Origin: an uncultured Allomuricauda sp.
GTDB taxonomy: Bacteria > Bacteroidota > Bacteroidia > Flavobacteriales > Flavobacteriaceae
Direction of reading: 5' to 3'
DNA: 64,000 nt
Assembly (NCBI RefSeq): GCF_947499585.1
Contig: NZ_CANMOO010000001.1
Span: forward strand, 558,001-622,000
In this document: one piece after another, positions 24,860 to 34,533 of the stretch
Layout of the letters: each line of letters opens with the position of its first letter
How positions within the stretch are numbered: the stretch's first letter is position 1
Notes under the pieces: generated by a model
Told to the model about the DNA's origin: nothing
The model's database searches: none
What the model saw: only the letters and a program-made list of their open reading frames with translations
Translations under genes and position numbers: made by a program

Positions 24860-25582
24860 TTAGTATTTATGAACACTGCCAGAAACAGATTTTTTCTTTT
24901 GTACACTGGCATTTCCGGTATAGGAAATATCCGCTCCACTACTGGCGTCTGCAATTAACGATTCAGATACATTTACAGAAATGTCCGATCCACTACTGGC
25001 ATCCGCATTACAGGTTTTTGTGGTGAGCTCCCGCGCTCTAATATCCGCTCCACTACTGGCATCGGCAAACAAAACGTCGGTTTTGCCGGCAATTTTAATA
25101 TCGGCACCGCTACTGGCGTCTGCAGAAACTTCTGAAGCAACCAATTCTACATGCAAATCTGACCCGCTGCTTGCGTCCAATTCTATCTTTTCAGCTTCAA
25201 TTACGTTTTGTACAATTAAATCAGCCCCACTTGAACTTTTTAAAGCGGTAATATCTGGAAGGGATACATAAATCTTTTTAGTGGCTCTTCCAATATTTTC
25301 AATTGCATGGATTCTAAGTTTACCATCTTTGATGTCCGTTCCAATTAAATCAATAATGTTTTCGTCCGCCTCAACAGATATTTTAAAATCTTGGTCTTGG
25401 GTTACAAATACATCTAAGCCTTCCGAAGCGGATACCACGGTAAAGTCTTCAGTAACTTTTCTACTTTCTTCTACTACTTCTCCATTTCCTCTTTTTCCGT
25501 CCCCAAAACTGAGGTCAAAGTTGCAGGAGGAGGCAAAGATTGCCATTAAAAATGCGATTGCGATTCTTGCTAGTGTTGTCAT
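24860..25582 (-). CDS. Head GIN domain (DUF2807) lipoprotein
   Basis: 240 aa. A lipoprotein signal (ASSC, Cys20) precedes a DUF2807 right-handed beta structure. From about residue 110 the motif DASSGADI or DASSGSDL recurs roughly every 16-22 residues, five or six times, with IEL, SADA, FADA, CNADA and LIADA variations; the repetition is also obvious in the DNA. The start VVSASEGLDVFVTQ is typical of GIN domains. It is the last gene of the PadR-PspC operon (111 bp gap). Function is unproven; probably a surface adhesin-like or envelope-stress accessory protein. Confidence 0.88.
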   Translation of the reverse strand: MTTLARIAIAFLMAIFASSCNFDLSFGDGKRGNGEVVEESRKVTEDFTVVSASEGLDVFVTQDQDFKISVEADENIIDLIGTDIKDGKLRIHAIENIGRATKKIYVSLPDITALKSSSGADLIVQNVIEAEKIELDASSGSDLHVELVASEVSADASSGADIKIAGKTDVLFADASSGADIRARELTTKTCNADASSGSDISVNVSESLIADASSGADISYTGNASVQKKKSVSGSVHKY

Positions 25583-25693
25583 GATTGTTGTTTTAATGAT
25601 TGATAAATTAGTGTCGTTTTAATTATTGATCAAATCTCGTGTTTACTATGATCATTCTTTAGTAAAGAATTCCCAATTGTTGAAAATCAATGC

Positions 25694-27436
25694 TCAATTG
25701 TCATTTTTTTCACCTGCTTTTATTTCAATACCATTTTCATCTATTTTCATTTTAAAAGCATCATCCCGGTCTTGAATATTAATATCAATACCATTCTCAT
25801 CTATGATTATTTTTCCTTCATCATCATCTTCGTCCTCATCAATATCTAATTTTTCTGGACAGTTTTGGCATTCAAGCTCTCCATTTTCTCCCATCATCCA
25901 GATATAGCCCACAATTCCGCTTCTGTAATAATCTTGGTCATTTTTTACACCACGACCAATATATCCTCTTGCAGATTCTGCAAATTGTAAAACCTTTCCT
26001 TTGGGAACATATATAGTTGTTGTCACCTCTTGGTTTCTAGCCTTGTTAGAAGTAGCTGTGGTCAAAAATTCGTCTAATATGATTTCATTTTCAAACAACT
26101 CATATTCATAGTTGATTTGTTTGGCCCTTTCCCTTGCGGCAAGAGTTGTATTCCCATGAGAATCTTTTCTAACATTGATTTTTATAGATGAATCATCAGA
26201 CTTTCTTATTTTAATATCTACATCATCAGAAACTAAAATTCTATTGTCATTTTCATCATACGTAAAGGTCATCCGTCCAAAATGAACATCTTCCATACCG
26301 TAATCTAATTCAGAGTCCTTCATTTTTATGAACAAAGTATCTGTTGGATTTTCCACAAGAACCTGGTCTTTAATGTTGACACTGCCCACATTGGCAAATT
26401 CTGCTGCTTGACGAACCCCCAAGGCAAACAATGTACCTATAGAAATTAACCAAAGCCCCAAAAGAGAAAACTTAGCTATATTTCCTATGGATTTTAGATT
26501 GTTCACCAGAATCTTCAATCCTAAATAAAGCAGGAAGAAAAAAGGAATGCCTACTGCAAAAAACAATAATATGGATACTACCCAAACTGGGGCGCCAGTT
26601 GTATTTACAATCTCATAGAAATCTACACCGGGAAGATGTATTGCATCAAAAATACCCAAGGTAAATGCACCTACAAACAATCCTATCAGTGTTGAAGCGC
26701 CTATAATGATCAATAGAATCCCTATGAACTTTCCAAATATTTTAAATAGGAACATGATTATATCCCCAATAGTGTCAAAAAAGGTCTTGGAGCTGCTTTT
26801 GACCTTGTTGCCTACTTTATCGTAGTCAACGTTTTTAACTTTATCCGCAACATCATCAAACCCCTCTTTAACCTTGCGTTCTATATTGCTGATGTTGATG
26901 GGCTCCCCCGTCATGTCCAATTTCTGGGAGGTTGTGGCAGCTTCTGGGACTAAAATCCATAGTAAGATGTATGCTACAAGTCCAAAACCTGTGAATACTG
27001 CCAACAGGATAAAAATAATTCGTATCCATAGGGCATCAAACCCTAAGTAATATTCTAAACCGGAACAAACACCACCAATATATTTTTGGTCCATGTCCCT
27101 ATATAATTTTTTGGTCTTACGTGTTGTTGTATGTGTTTGGGATTTTCGAGGTTCATCCTCAAAAATATCCTCGTCAACCATGTAATCTTCTGGTTGCCCC
27201 ATAATATTGATAACCGCATCCACTTCTTTTTGGGTAATGACCTGTCTGTCATTTTCCATTTTTTCCAAAAAGAGTTCAGCTACCCTTGCTTCAATATCTG
27301 CAATGATCTCATCGCTTCCTGCTGTACCTGAAAACGATCTTTTTATGGATTCAAGGTATCGCCTAAGCCTACTATACGCTTCATCATCTATATGAAAGAG
27401 TGTATTTGCTAGATTTATATTTACTGTCTTGTTCAT
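25694..27436 (-). CDS. PspC domain envelope-stress membrane protein
   Basis: 580 aa. The N-terminal about 95 residues form a cytoplasmic domain (VNINLANTLFHIDDEAYSRL). A PspC domain follows at about 112-172 (KLYRDMDQKYIGGVCSGLEYYLG) with a membrane helix, then three further membrane helices around 225-355, and an extracytoplasmic beta-rich domain. An acidic tail contains the repeats IIDENGIDI and KIDENGIEI. PspC proteins modulate envelope-stress responses in other bacteria. It is 9 bp after the PadR gene, which probably represses the operon. The large C-terminal half is specific to Bacteroidetes. Confidence 0.9.
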   Translation of the reverse strand: MNKTVNINLANTLFHIDDEAYSRLRRYLESIKRSFSGTAGSDEIIADIEARVAELFLEKMENDRQVITQKEVDAVINIMGQPEDYMVDEDIFEDEPRKSQTHTTTRKTKKLYRDMDQKYIGGVCSGLEYYLGFDALWIRIIFILLAVFTGFGLVAYILLWILVPEAATTSQKLDMTGEPINISNIERKVKEGFDDVADKVKNVDYDKVGNKVKSSSKTFFDTIGDIIMFLFKIFGKFIGILLIIIGASTLIGLFVGAFTLGIFDAIHLPGVDFYEIVNTTGAPVWVVSILLFFAVGIPFFFLLYLGLKILVNNLKSIGNIAKFSLLGLWLISIGTLFALGVRQAAEFANVGSVNIKDQVLVENPTDTLFIKMKDSELDYGMEDVHFGRMTFTYDENDNRILVSDDVDIKIRKSDDSSIKINVRKDSHGNTTLAARERAKQINYEYELFENEIILDEFLTTATSNKARNQEVTTTIYVPKGKVLQFAESARGYIGRGVKNDQDYYRSGIVGYIWMMGENGELECQNCPEKLDIDEDEDDDEGKIIIDENGIDINIQDRDDAFKMKIDENGIEIKAGEKNDN

Positions 27437-27445
27437 TTTTGATTC

Positions 27446-27775
27446 TTATTTTGTGGTGGTTACCAGATTAACTGCATTTCTTAGTTCATCCCAGGTGCCG
27501 TTTAGTTCCTTGAGAAACAATTGTCCCGTTTCTGTAAGTGCGTAATATTTTCTAGGTGGTCCAGAAGTGGATTCTTCCCAACGGTAGTTGAGCAACCCTG
27601 CATTTTTTAACCTTGTTAATAGAGGGTAAATAGTACCTTCCACCACCAGCATCTTAGCGTCTTTTAAAGCTCCCAGAATTTCAGATGCATATTTGTCCTT
27701 ATCCCGTAAGATAGAAAGAATGCAATACTCTAGAACCCCTTTGCGCATTTGTGCTTTTGTGTTTTCTATGTTCAT
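27446..27775 (-). CDS. PadR family transcriptional regulator
   Basis: 109 aa. It is a PadR winged helix: MRKGVLEYCILSIL, YASEILGALKDAKMLVVEGTIYPLLTRLKNAGLL and PPRKYYALTETG are the helix and wing signatures. There is no separate effector domain, so it belongs to the short subfamily. It is first of the operon with PspC and the GIN protein, probably an autoregulatory repressor of envelope-stress genes. The leader upstream contains a strong hairpin and a 17-bp direct repeat, which may be its operator region. Confidence 0.93.
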   Translation of the reverse strand: MNIENTKAQMRKGVLEYCILSILRDKDKYASEILGALKDAKMLVVEGTIYPLLTRLKNAGLLNYRWEESTSGPPRKYYALTETGQLFLKELNGTWDELRNAVNLVTTTK

Positions 27776-27812
27776 AATGTCATGGTTCTTATAAATTAAC
27801 TGTTCGTTTTTT

Positions 27813-27855
27813 GTTCCCGCCCGTTCCCTCTTTGATGAGAAGAGGGGTCGGGAAC
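27813..27855. other. Two-stage hairpin in the padR leader
   Basis: The outer stem is GTTCCCG/CGGGAAC (27813-27819 with 27849-27855) and the inner stem CCCTCTT/AAGAGGG (27826-27832 with 27840-27846). It is about 40 nt upstream of the PadR start. The T-run follows it on the plus strand only, the wrong side to end the leftward transcript, so it may be a leader structure or stop antisense transcription. Confidence 0.5.
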
Positions 27856-27908
27856 GTTTTTTGATTGATGATAGATTGATTGATGATTTTTCGTTTTTTG
27901 ATTGATGA
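27855..27908. repeat. 17-bp direct repeat upstream of padR
   Basis: CGTTTTTTGATTGATGA occurs at 27855-27871 and again at 27892-27908, with a partial GATTGATTGATGATTTT between. On the minus strand this reads TCATCAATCAAAAAACG. A near copy (TTTTTTGATTGATG) is at 28927-28940, directly before the DUF4870 start. A-rich CAATCAAAA leaders are common start contexts in this phylum; duplicate copies here may instead mark a regulator site. Confidence 0.55.
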
Positions 27909-27932
27909 ATAAACTCCTTTTTTCGGTTTGTT

Positions 27933-28442
27933 TTATTGTTGTAATTGATGGTCGTAACTCAGTTCTCTTTTAATTTTCCAATGCCCATCTTCTAAAATCC
28001 ATACATGTATGAATTTGGCGACATCCCCTTTTTGGTATTCCTTCTGTTCGTTTAAAAATTCAAATGAATGAACTCCATGTTGAACGGCGCCGTACAATTT
28101 TCCCTGCTTATATAAGGGATAGACTTGTAAACTACCGGGAACTAAGATTCTTTTTGCGCGTTGAGGTTCGTTCCTGTCAATTTTGGCGCAATTTTCTCTG
28201 TTGGGTGCCAAAAAATTATTTCTTCCAACGGTAATCCCTCCTTTATCATGGTAAAACTCAAAATCTTCTGTAAACAACGATTCCATGGTCTCAACATCAC
28301 ATTGGTTAAAAGCTGCATCAAACAACGTACTGTCTTTTTCTTTTAAAGTCATGTATAACTCAGAACTTTCCGCCATCTGAGCATTTACGACAATGGTCAT
28401 ACCCATAAATAGCATTGCAGTTATTTTTTTTGACCAGTTCAT
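27933..28442 (-). CDS. Secreted NTF2-like (DUF4440) protein
   Basis: 169 aa. Signal peptide (about 1-21, VVNAQ), then an NTF2/SnoaL-like alpha-beta cone: LFDAAFNQCDVETMESLFTEDFEFYHDKGG, GRNNFLAPN and FIHVWILEDGHWKIKRELSYDHQ. Such domains bind or convert small molecules, but no active-site set can be fixed here. It overlaps the preceding DUF4870 stop by one nucleotide (TAATG type), so the two are co-translated. Confidence 0.82.
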   Translation of the reverse strand: MNWSKKITAMLFMGMTIVVNAQMAESSELYMTLKEKDSTLFDAAFNQCDVETMESLFTEDFEFYHDKGGITVGRNNFLAPNRENCAKIDRNEPQRAKRILVPGSLQVYPLYKQGKLYGAVQHGVHSFEFLNEQKEYQKGDVAKFIHVWILEDGHWKIKRELSYDHQLQQ

Positions 28443-28924
28443 TATTTGATGAATTTTATGGTAAATGGATATTTAAAAGTCTCTCCTTCATTGGTTCTAA
28501 TGGTTGCCAAAATTGTATAAACGATATTAATGACCATTAACGCTACTTGTATTAATCCAGTGATGCCAGCTGGCCAAAAAAACCGTCCAAATCTAAAATC
28601 GTCACTACTAATGTGAATGTCTAGATTGTTAAGGTCACTTAAGCGATGCATTCCAAAAAAGTTTCCATCAAATAAGTCTGGTAAAAACCCAATAAAGAAA
28701 GGAATACTTATTAAACCTGCTACTACTGAATATAACAACATGCTTATTTGAAAATTGAGCGCTTGCTTACCATTATAATCCACAAACTTGTGTTCTTTTT
28801 TGTTTGCGGTCCATAAAATCAATGGTAAAATAAAATTACCAAAGGGTATAAAATACTTTGAAAAGGTAGAAGCGTGTATGATCGCTGACAAATTTCGTTC
28901 GTGTTTGGTTAATGATTCAGTCAT
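28442..28924 (-). CDS. DUF4870 membrane protein
   Basis: 160 aa from the ATG at 28924, preceded by an A-rich leader; a longer frame starts at 28981, but the family consensus begins near MTESLTKHERNLSAIIHAS. It has the TANKKEHKFVDYNGKQALNFQ motif between helices and about three to four membrane segments, typical of DUF4870 (Tic20-like). Function is unknown. It is co-transcribed with the NTF2-like gene. Confidence 0.87.
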   Translation of the reverse strand: MTESLTKHERNLSAIIHASTFSKYFIPFGNFILPLILWTANKKEHKFVDYNGKQALNFQISMLLYSVVAGLISIPFFIGFLPDLFDGNFFGMHRLSDLNNLDIHISSDDFRFGRFFWPAGITGLIQVALMVINIVYTILATIRTNEGETFKYPFTIKFIK

Positions 28925-29094
28925 GATTTTTTGATTGATGTTTATAAACAAATTTAGCTTACCTACTAGCTTACCATGCAAATATATATCTAAAAGATGG
29001 TACTATGCAAAACAAAGTACTATAATTTAACATATATTTAACAAATTGAATTAGCAGTTATTTTCCTTATTTTTAGCGAACCTAAATATGTATT

Positions 29095-29550
29095 ATGGCT
29101 TCAAGTGCTAGTAAATTCAATGCTTTCACATTCTTTACCCTCCCTGCTGCATGGTGGTGTGGAGTACGTGTGAAACACATTGATAATAAAAAAGCGGTAA
29201 CAACGGTTACTCACCGTTGGGTAAATCAAAACCCTTTTAAAAGTATGTTTTGGGCTGTTCAGGGCATGGCTGCAGAGCTGAGTACAGGTGCTATGGTCAT
29301 CAACCAAATTAAGGACAGCGGAAAGAATATATCCATGTTGGTTTTGAATAACAACGGTAATTTTTCAAAAAAGGCGACTGGAAAAATCACGTTTACCTGC
29401 GAGGACGGACATTTAATCGAAGATGCCATCAAAAAAACAATTGAAACAGGAGAAGGGCAGACCATTTGGATGAAATCCGTTGGAGTCAACACAGATGGAG
29501 TAGTAGTTTCAACATTCAATTTTGAGTGGACGATTAGAGCTAAGGAATAA
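29095..29550 (+). CDS. DUF4442 hotdog-fold (thioesterase-like) protein
   Basis: 151 aa. It is a single hotdog domain: NAFTFFTLPAAWWCGVRV, VTTVTHRWVNQNPFKSMFWAVQGMAAELSTGAMV with the central helix, then GKITFTCEDG and VSTFNFEWTIRAK strands. DUF4442 proteins are related to PaaI acyl-CoA thioesterases; the AAELSTG segment occupies the catalytic helix position. It is cytoplasmic with no signal, transcribed alone. Substrate is unknown. Confidence 0.85.
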   Translation: MASSASKFNAFTFFTLPAAWWCGVRVKHIDNKKAVTTVTHRWVNQNPFKSMFWAVQGMAAELSTGAMVINQIKDSGKNISMLVLNNNGNFSKKATGKITFTCEDGHLIEDAIKKTIETGEGQTIWMKSVGVNTDGVVVSTFNFEWTIRAKE

Positions 29551-29803
29551 GATGAACCTTTTGGTTTCCAAAATTTTTGTTCAAGAGTCTTGAATGTAAT
29601 CATTACTGTATTGGAGATTGTCCTAAATCGTTGGATTGATGCAGAACTTATTGCATAAGCCGTTGTTCGTCTAAACAATTTTCTTCACCTATTAAATAGA
29701 TTACCTTTAATATAGAAGAAAAATAGACTATGTTTCCTTAGGGGTATTTGTACTTAGGGAATTCTTTCTGTGAAAATTACATTTATTTTTTTAAGAAACG
29801 ATA

Positions 29804-30550
29804 ATGAGGGAAAGCTACTTGATTATAATCTCTGCACAAATTTTATCCCTTGTTTTTTTGTCAACAATTCATAGTCAAATCAAAGAAAAAGAGATTGATT
29901 ATTATAATTGGTTTGATGAAATAACAGGAGCTGAAAATTCTAACTTATACGAAGGAATCTTAAGCGTTGAAAAATATGCCACTTTGGATAAGAGTCATGA
30001 GTTTTTCATTTCATCTGAATATTTAAAAGGGAACATCGTTTATGATGAAGAGCCTTATTTTAACATTGATTTAAAATATGATATTTATGAAGATGAGGTA
30101 TTGTTAGGTCTTAGAAGTAATTCCCAAATCTTGATGGTAAAGTTAGTAAAGGAAAGAATAGGTGAGTTTATTATTAATGAACGCAGATTTATTAGAGTAA
30201 ATGATGGTGAAGACAGAAACCCAAATACATTAGGATTTCAAGAGGTACTTATGGAGACATCTTTTTTTACACTTTTAAAAAAACATAAAAAAATCAAATA
30301 TACTCGTTACAAAAAGAGTAGAGTGTTCCACAAATTTGTTAGCAGTGATGAATATTATTTAGCGTATGAACATCACTTTTACAATATCAAAAACAAAAAG
30401 GATATTATCAGAATTTTTCCAGAGTATAGGGCTGAAACAAACAAACGTTCGTTGGAATCACTACGGAAAACGGATAAAGATAAGTATATGATTGATTTAT
30501 TACATATTGTAGATAGCCGTTTAATATCAGATAAAAAAACACTACAATAG
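29804..30550 (+). CDS. Secreted protein of unknown function, first in TonB-receptor operon
   Basis: 248 aa. It has an N-terminal signal peptide (about 1-25, ending STIHSQ) and a mixed alpha/beta body rich in charged residues: YEGILSVEKYATLDKSHEFF near 47, RIGEFIINERRFIRV near 120, and FLLKKHKKIKYTRYKK near 150. The C-terminus is helical. No family is recognised. It lies one base upstream of the STN-type TonB-dependent receptor and so belongs to that operon, in the position often held by an anti-sigma or adaptor gene, but it shows no FecR features. Confidence 0.7.
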   Translation: MRESYLIIISAQILSLVFLSTIHSQIKEKEIDYYNWFDEITGAENSNLYEGILSVEKYATLDKSHEFFISSEYLKGNIVYDEEPYFNIDLKYDIYEDEVLLGLRSNSQILMVKLVKERIGEFIINERRFIRVNDGEDRNPNTLGFQEVLMETSFFTLLKKHKKIKYTRYKKSRVFHKFVSSDEYYLAYEHHFYNIKNKKDIIRIFPEYRAETNKRSLESLRKTDKDKYMIDLLHIVDSRLISDKKTLQ

Positions 30551-30551
30551 A

Positions 30552-33329
30552 ATGAGGCTGGTAGTTGTTTTTTGTATATCCCTGAACTTTTATTGGGGTT
30601 TTGCGCAAAAGGATAGTGATACAATAACTTTATCTTTTGAGGGTGCGAGCTTGAAAGAAATAATAACGGATATTCAAGAAATTTCGGCTTATAAATTTTT
30701 CTATGTAGATGAATGGTTAGACTCGAACACAATATCAAGGAGTTATAATGGAGTTTCCTTAGTGTATGTATTGAACGATATTTTTGAGGATACGTCTATA
30801 AATTACCATATCATGCAAGGCCAAAAAGTTATATTGACGCAAGGAAGTGTTATTTACGATGAACTTCCTGAAGGCTTTTTTAGACTACCTCAAGGAGAGT
30901 CGTTGGACTCTTTATTTATATCAGATACTAAAACTATAGAGGTTCTCCCTATTCTGCGGATTAAAGAAGAGGAATTTACCCAAAATAAAATTGAAGTTGT
31001 AAGGATAGGAAAGGAAAACAGCAATAGTACAAACCGGTTGGCCACACTTACCGGTTATGCAATCAATACAAATACTAAAAACCCCATATCAGATTTGGCA
31101 TTGGTTATTGGAGCAACTGACAAGGGAACAACCACTAATTCACAAGGGTTCTATTCCATTGAGATACCAATGGGCGTCCATACTATTGAAGTCAGCGCAT
31201 TGGGTATCCATGGCGTACAAAAAAAAGTTATTGTATATGGTGATGGACAACTAAATTTTGAACTAGATGAAAGTTTTGAAGTTCTTGATGAAGTTGTTGT
31301 AGAAGCAAATAGAGATAGAAACATTGAACAAACCATAGGAGGTATTCTTAAAATCGAAGTTAAGGAAATAAAGAATATTCCCATGGTTTTAGGAGAAAGA
31401 GATATACTCAAGGTAGCGACCACACTCCCAGGAATTACCACAGCTGGCGAAGGAGCATCAGGATTTAATGTAAGGGGTGGAAACACAGATCAAAACCTTA
31501 TTCTATTGGATCATGCCGTTTTATACAATCCCTCTCATTTTTTTGGGCTTTTTTCGGCAATCAACCCTTTTACATCCAATAGTGCGGATATATATAAGGG
31601 TAACATTCCTGCCGAATACGGAGGTAGATTATCATCTGTTTTTGATATACGAACTAAGGACGGGAATGACCAAAATTTTTCCGGTGAAGCCTCTATAGGT
31701 CCTATAACTAGTAATCTTACTCTGGAAACGCCGATTATCAAAGGAAAATCATCTTTTTTAATTGGGGGAAGAGCTACGTATTCAAAATGGATTCTAAAAT
31801 CTCTAAAAGAAGAATCATTGAAAAACAGCGAAGCTTCCTTTTTTGATATTATAGGTAAGTATAAGCATAAAATAAATGAGAATAACGGCTTGAAGTTAAT
31901 GGGGTACTATAGCAAAGACGCTTTTAATATTACCACAGATTCTCTTTATAGTTATAGTAATAGAGCATTTTCAATGGAATGGGAACACAAATTCAACGAA
32001 AGGAGCAGAGGGGCATTGATACTGACCAATAGCCAATATAAGTTTGATATTGAATTTAATGGTAATTCCGTGAATGATTTTAACCTTGGATATAGCATTG
32101 ATGAAACAGAATTCAAATTAAAAATGAAATATCTACCGGAAAACACACATAGTTTTGATTATGGTTTTTCTGGTAAACTATATCGAGTGGAGCCTGGACA
32201 GATTGAACCGCTGGCAGGTGAGTCTGTTGTAGAACCTATAGTGCTTCCCAAAGAAAAAGGTCTAGAGACTGCGTTATTTATTTCAGACGATTTTGAAATA
32301 ACCAAGAAATTATCTGTGAACGCTGGGTTTAGATATTCCCTTTATGCCGCGCTTGGAAAATCATTACAAAGAATATATGAGAATGGGATGCCCAGAAATG
32401 AAAACACCTTGGTAGAGACCCAAGAATTCGAGGAGAACGAGGTGATAAAAACATACGGAGGCCCTGAGGCCCGAGTTTCTGCGAGATATTTTCTTACTCC
32501 TGATTTATCTGTCAAAGCAAGTTATAACAATACCTACCAATATGTTCATACATTATCCAATAATACAACTGTGTCCCCAACGGATACTTGGAAGCTTTCC
32601 GACTTAAATATAAAGCCACAGCGTGCCAATCAATTTGCATTGGGTCTTCACAAAAACATAAATGAAAATGAATATGAACTAAGTTTGGAAGGCTATTACA
32701 AAAGATCTAATAATATTTTAGATTACAAGACTGGGGCAGATTTATTGTTGAATGAGATTGTGGAGACCAACGTACTTCAGGGACAAGGAAAATCATACGG
32801 TGCGGAATTTCTTGTAAGAAAAAATCATGGAAAACTTAATGGCTGGTTAGGCTATACCTATGCTCGCTCGTTAATACAGTTTGATGGAACGGCAGAAGAA
32901 GAGCAAATAAATAATGGGAACTTTTTCCCATCCAATTTTGATAAACCTCATGACATAAGCCTAGTAACAAATTATAAGTTTAATAAACGCTTTAGTCTTT
33001 CTGCTAATTTCGTGTACCAAACAGGAAGGCCAGTTACTTATCCTCTTGGTAACTATGTCTATGAAGGCATTGAGTATACATTTTATAGTGATAGAAATGG
33101 ATTCCGGATTCCGGATTATTATCGATTAGATTTTAGTTTTAATATTGAAGGAAATCATAAGATTAAAAAATTTGCGCATAGCTTTTGGAATATTTCTATT
33201 TACAATGTATTGGGAAGAAATAATCCATATTCGGTATTTTTTGTTACGGAAGCTGGACAGATAAAGGCTTATAAAAGCTCAATTTTTTCTATTCCCATAC
33301 CAACAATTACCTATAATTTTAAATTTTGA
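30552..33329 (+). CDS. TonB-dependent receptor with STN domain
   Basis: 925 aa. Signal peptide (about 1-18), an STN domain (about 25-95, SLKEIITDIQEISAYKFFYV), a carboxypeptidase-like regulatory domain (about 165-245, YAINTNTKNPISDLAL), a plug (about 260-360, GFNVRGGNTDQNLILLD, YKGNIPAEYGGRLSS) and a barrel ending in TYNFKF. STN domains usually contact an anti-sigma factor, yet no sigma/anti-sigma pair is adjacent. It is strongly similar to the receptor at 61560-63959, which lacks the STN part. Both are followed by DUF4249 lipoproteins. Ligand unknown. Confidence 0.92.
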   Translation: MRLVVVFCISLNFYWGFAQKDSDTITLSFEGASLKEIITDIQEISAYKFFYVDEWLDSNTISRSYNGVSLVYVLNDIFEDTSINYHIMQGQKVILTQGSVIYDELPEGFFRLPQGESLDSLFISDTKTIEVLPILRIKEEEFTQNKIEVVRIGKENSNSTNRLATLTGYAINTNTKNPISDLALVIGATDKGTTTNSQGFYSIEIPMGVHTIEVSALGIHGVQKKVIVYGDGQLNFELDESFEVLDEVVVEANRDRNIEQTIGGILKIEVKEIKNIPMVLGERDILKVATTLPGITTAGEGASGFNVRGGNTDQNLILLDHAVLYNPSHFFGLFSAINPFTSNSADIYKGNIPAEYGGRLSSVFDIRTKDGNDQNFSGEASIGPITSNLTLETPIIKGKSSFLIGGRATYSKWILKSLKEESLKNSEASFFDIIGKYKHKINENNGLKLMGYYSKDAFNITTDSLYSYSNRAFSMEWEHKFNERSRGALILTNSQYKFDIEFNGNSVNDFNLGYSIDETEFKLKMKYLPENTHSFDYGFSGKLYRVEPGQIEPLAGESVVEPIVLPKEKGLETALFISDDFEITKKLSVNAGFRYSLYAALGKSLQRIYENGMPRNENTLVETQEFEENEVIKTYGGPEARVSARYFLTPDLSVKASYNNTYQYVHTLSNNTTVSPTDTWKLSDLNIKPQRANQFALGLHKNINENEYELSLEGYYKRSNNILDYKTGADLLLNEIVETNVLQGQGKSYGAEFLVRKNHGKLNGWLGYTYARSLIQFDGTAEEEQINNGNFFPSNFDKPHDISLVTNYKFNKRFSLSANFVYQTGRPVTYPLGNYVYEGIEYTFYSDRNGFRIPDYYRLDFSFNIEGNHKIKKFAHSFWNISIYNVLGRNNPYSVFFVTEAGQIKAYKSSIFSIPIPTITYNFKF

Positions 33330-33340
33330 CATTTTATAGA

Positions 33341-34519
33341 ATGGCTTTTCAGGAAAGTAAAAGGAGATGTAGGACAATAGTTTTGATTTTGGCAGCATGT
33401 GCTATGAACAGTTGTGTAGAGTCCTTTGAACCTAAGACCGAAATTTTTGAAGATGCTTTAATCATTGAAGCCACAATAACAAATGAGGTCAAACAACAGG
33501 AAATCCTTTTAAACAGAGCGTTTCGCTTTGAGGAATTTGTTCCCGTTCCTGAAGAAAATGCTAGTGTTATTATCATTGATAATCTTCAAAATCAGTATTC
33601 CTTTCAAGAAATAACTCCCGGTAAATACCTTTCTGTATTAGATTTTGGGGCTGAAAAAGGTAGAAGCTATCAACTTTTGGTTACTACCAGTAGTGGTGTC
33701 GAATATGCTTCCGAGCCTACTTTTACACCTCAAACTTCAGAAATTCATGCATTAAAAGCCTCAAGAATAGACAATGAAGAGGAAGGAATGTCCATATTCG
33801 TTGAATATAATGCTTCACAGACCTCTACATACTATCGTTACAAATATGAAGAGACATACCAAATAATTCCTCCAGATTGGAATAGTCAAATGTTGGCATA
33901 TGAAGGCCCCATAATCGTGGTCAAAGCCCGTGAACGGGACGAACAAATATGTTATAAAACAGATGTTTCTAAAAATATCATCTTAAATATCCCACAAGAG
34001 TCCAATGAGAATAATATACCTCGATTTCCTGTTAGGTTTGTTCAAAGAAGTAACTACATTATATCGCATAGGTATAGTATTTTGGTAAAGCAACTTGCAA
34101 TTTCCGAAGAGTCCTATAATTATTTGGAAAAATTATCAGAGTCCAATCAGGATGAAAACGTATTTTCGCAGACACAGCCAGGTTTTTTTAGAGGAAACGT
34201 TTATTCAAAAAGTAACAGTGACGAGAGAGTTCTGGGTTTTTTTCACGTAGTATCTGAATCTTCGGAAAGGCTCTTTTTTAATTACCAAGATTTTTTTCCA
34301 GATGAACCGCTTCCTCCATATGTGGATTATTGTAATCCTTTTGTAGCCCGCTTGGAAACCCCTCAAGGAGTACCCAATATTCATGAATTGATTGCTGCAG
34401 ATGCAATCAGGTATCATAGTACAGGCCCAAATTTCGGGGAATTTTTTGTAGTTCCCAGAATTTGTGGAGATTGTACGGTATTGGGAGCTATAACGGTACC
34501 CGATTTTTGGGAAGAATAG
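33341..34519 (+). CDS. DUF4249 lipoprotein, receptor partner
   Basis: 392 aa from the ATG at 33341; the longer frame would use a TTG at 33326 overlapping the receptor stop. A lipoprotein signal ends near MNSC (Cys25; Cys20 is also possible). The DUF4249 core follows: ALIIEATITNEVKQQEILLNRAF, ASVIIIDNLQNQYSF, GRSYQLLVTTSSG and a C-terminal CGDCTVLGAI segment. It is presumably the surface partner of the adjoining TonB receptor, a role inferred from constant pairing of the two families. Confidence 0.9.
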   Translation: MAFQESKRRCRTIVLILAACAMNSCVESFEPKTEIFEDALIIEATITNEVKQQEILLNRAFRFEEFVPVPEENASVIIIDNLQNQYSFQEITPGKYLSVLDFGAEKGRSYQLLVTTSSGVEYASEPTFTPQTSEIHALKASRIDNEEEGMSIFVEYNASQTSTYYRYKYEETYQIIPPDWNSQMLAYEGPIIVVKARERDEQICYKTDVSKNIILNIPQESNENNIPRFPVRFVQRSNYIISHRYSILVKQLAISEESYNYLEKLSESNQDENVFSQTQPGFFRGNVYSKSNSDERVLGFFHVVSESSERLFFNYQDFFPDEPLPPYVDYCNPFVARLETPQGVPNIHELIAADAIRYHSTGPNFGEFFVVPRICGDCTVLGAITVPDFWEE

Positions 34520-34533
34520 AAAAAATAGGCCTT

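Noticed and set aside
24920..25240. CRISPR-like periodic repeats
   Set aside because: The periodicity is coding repetition of DASSGADI in the GIN-domain protein; no spacers or cas genes.
33326..33340. TTG start for the DUF4249 gene overlapping the receptor stop
   Set aside because: The ATG at 33341 places the lipoprotein signal closer to the N-terminus and avoids a rare start codon.
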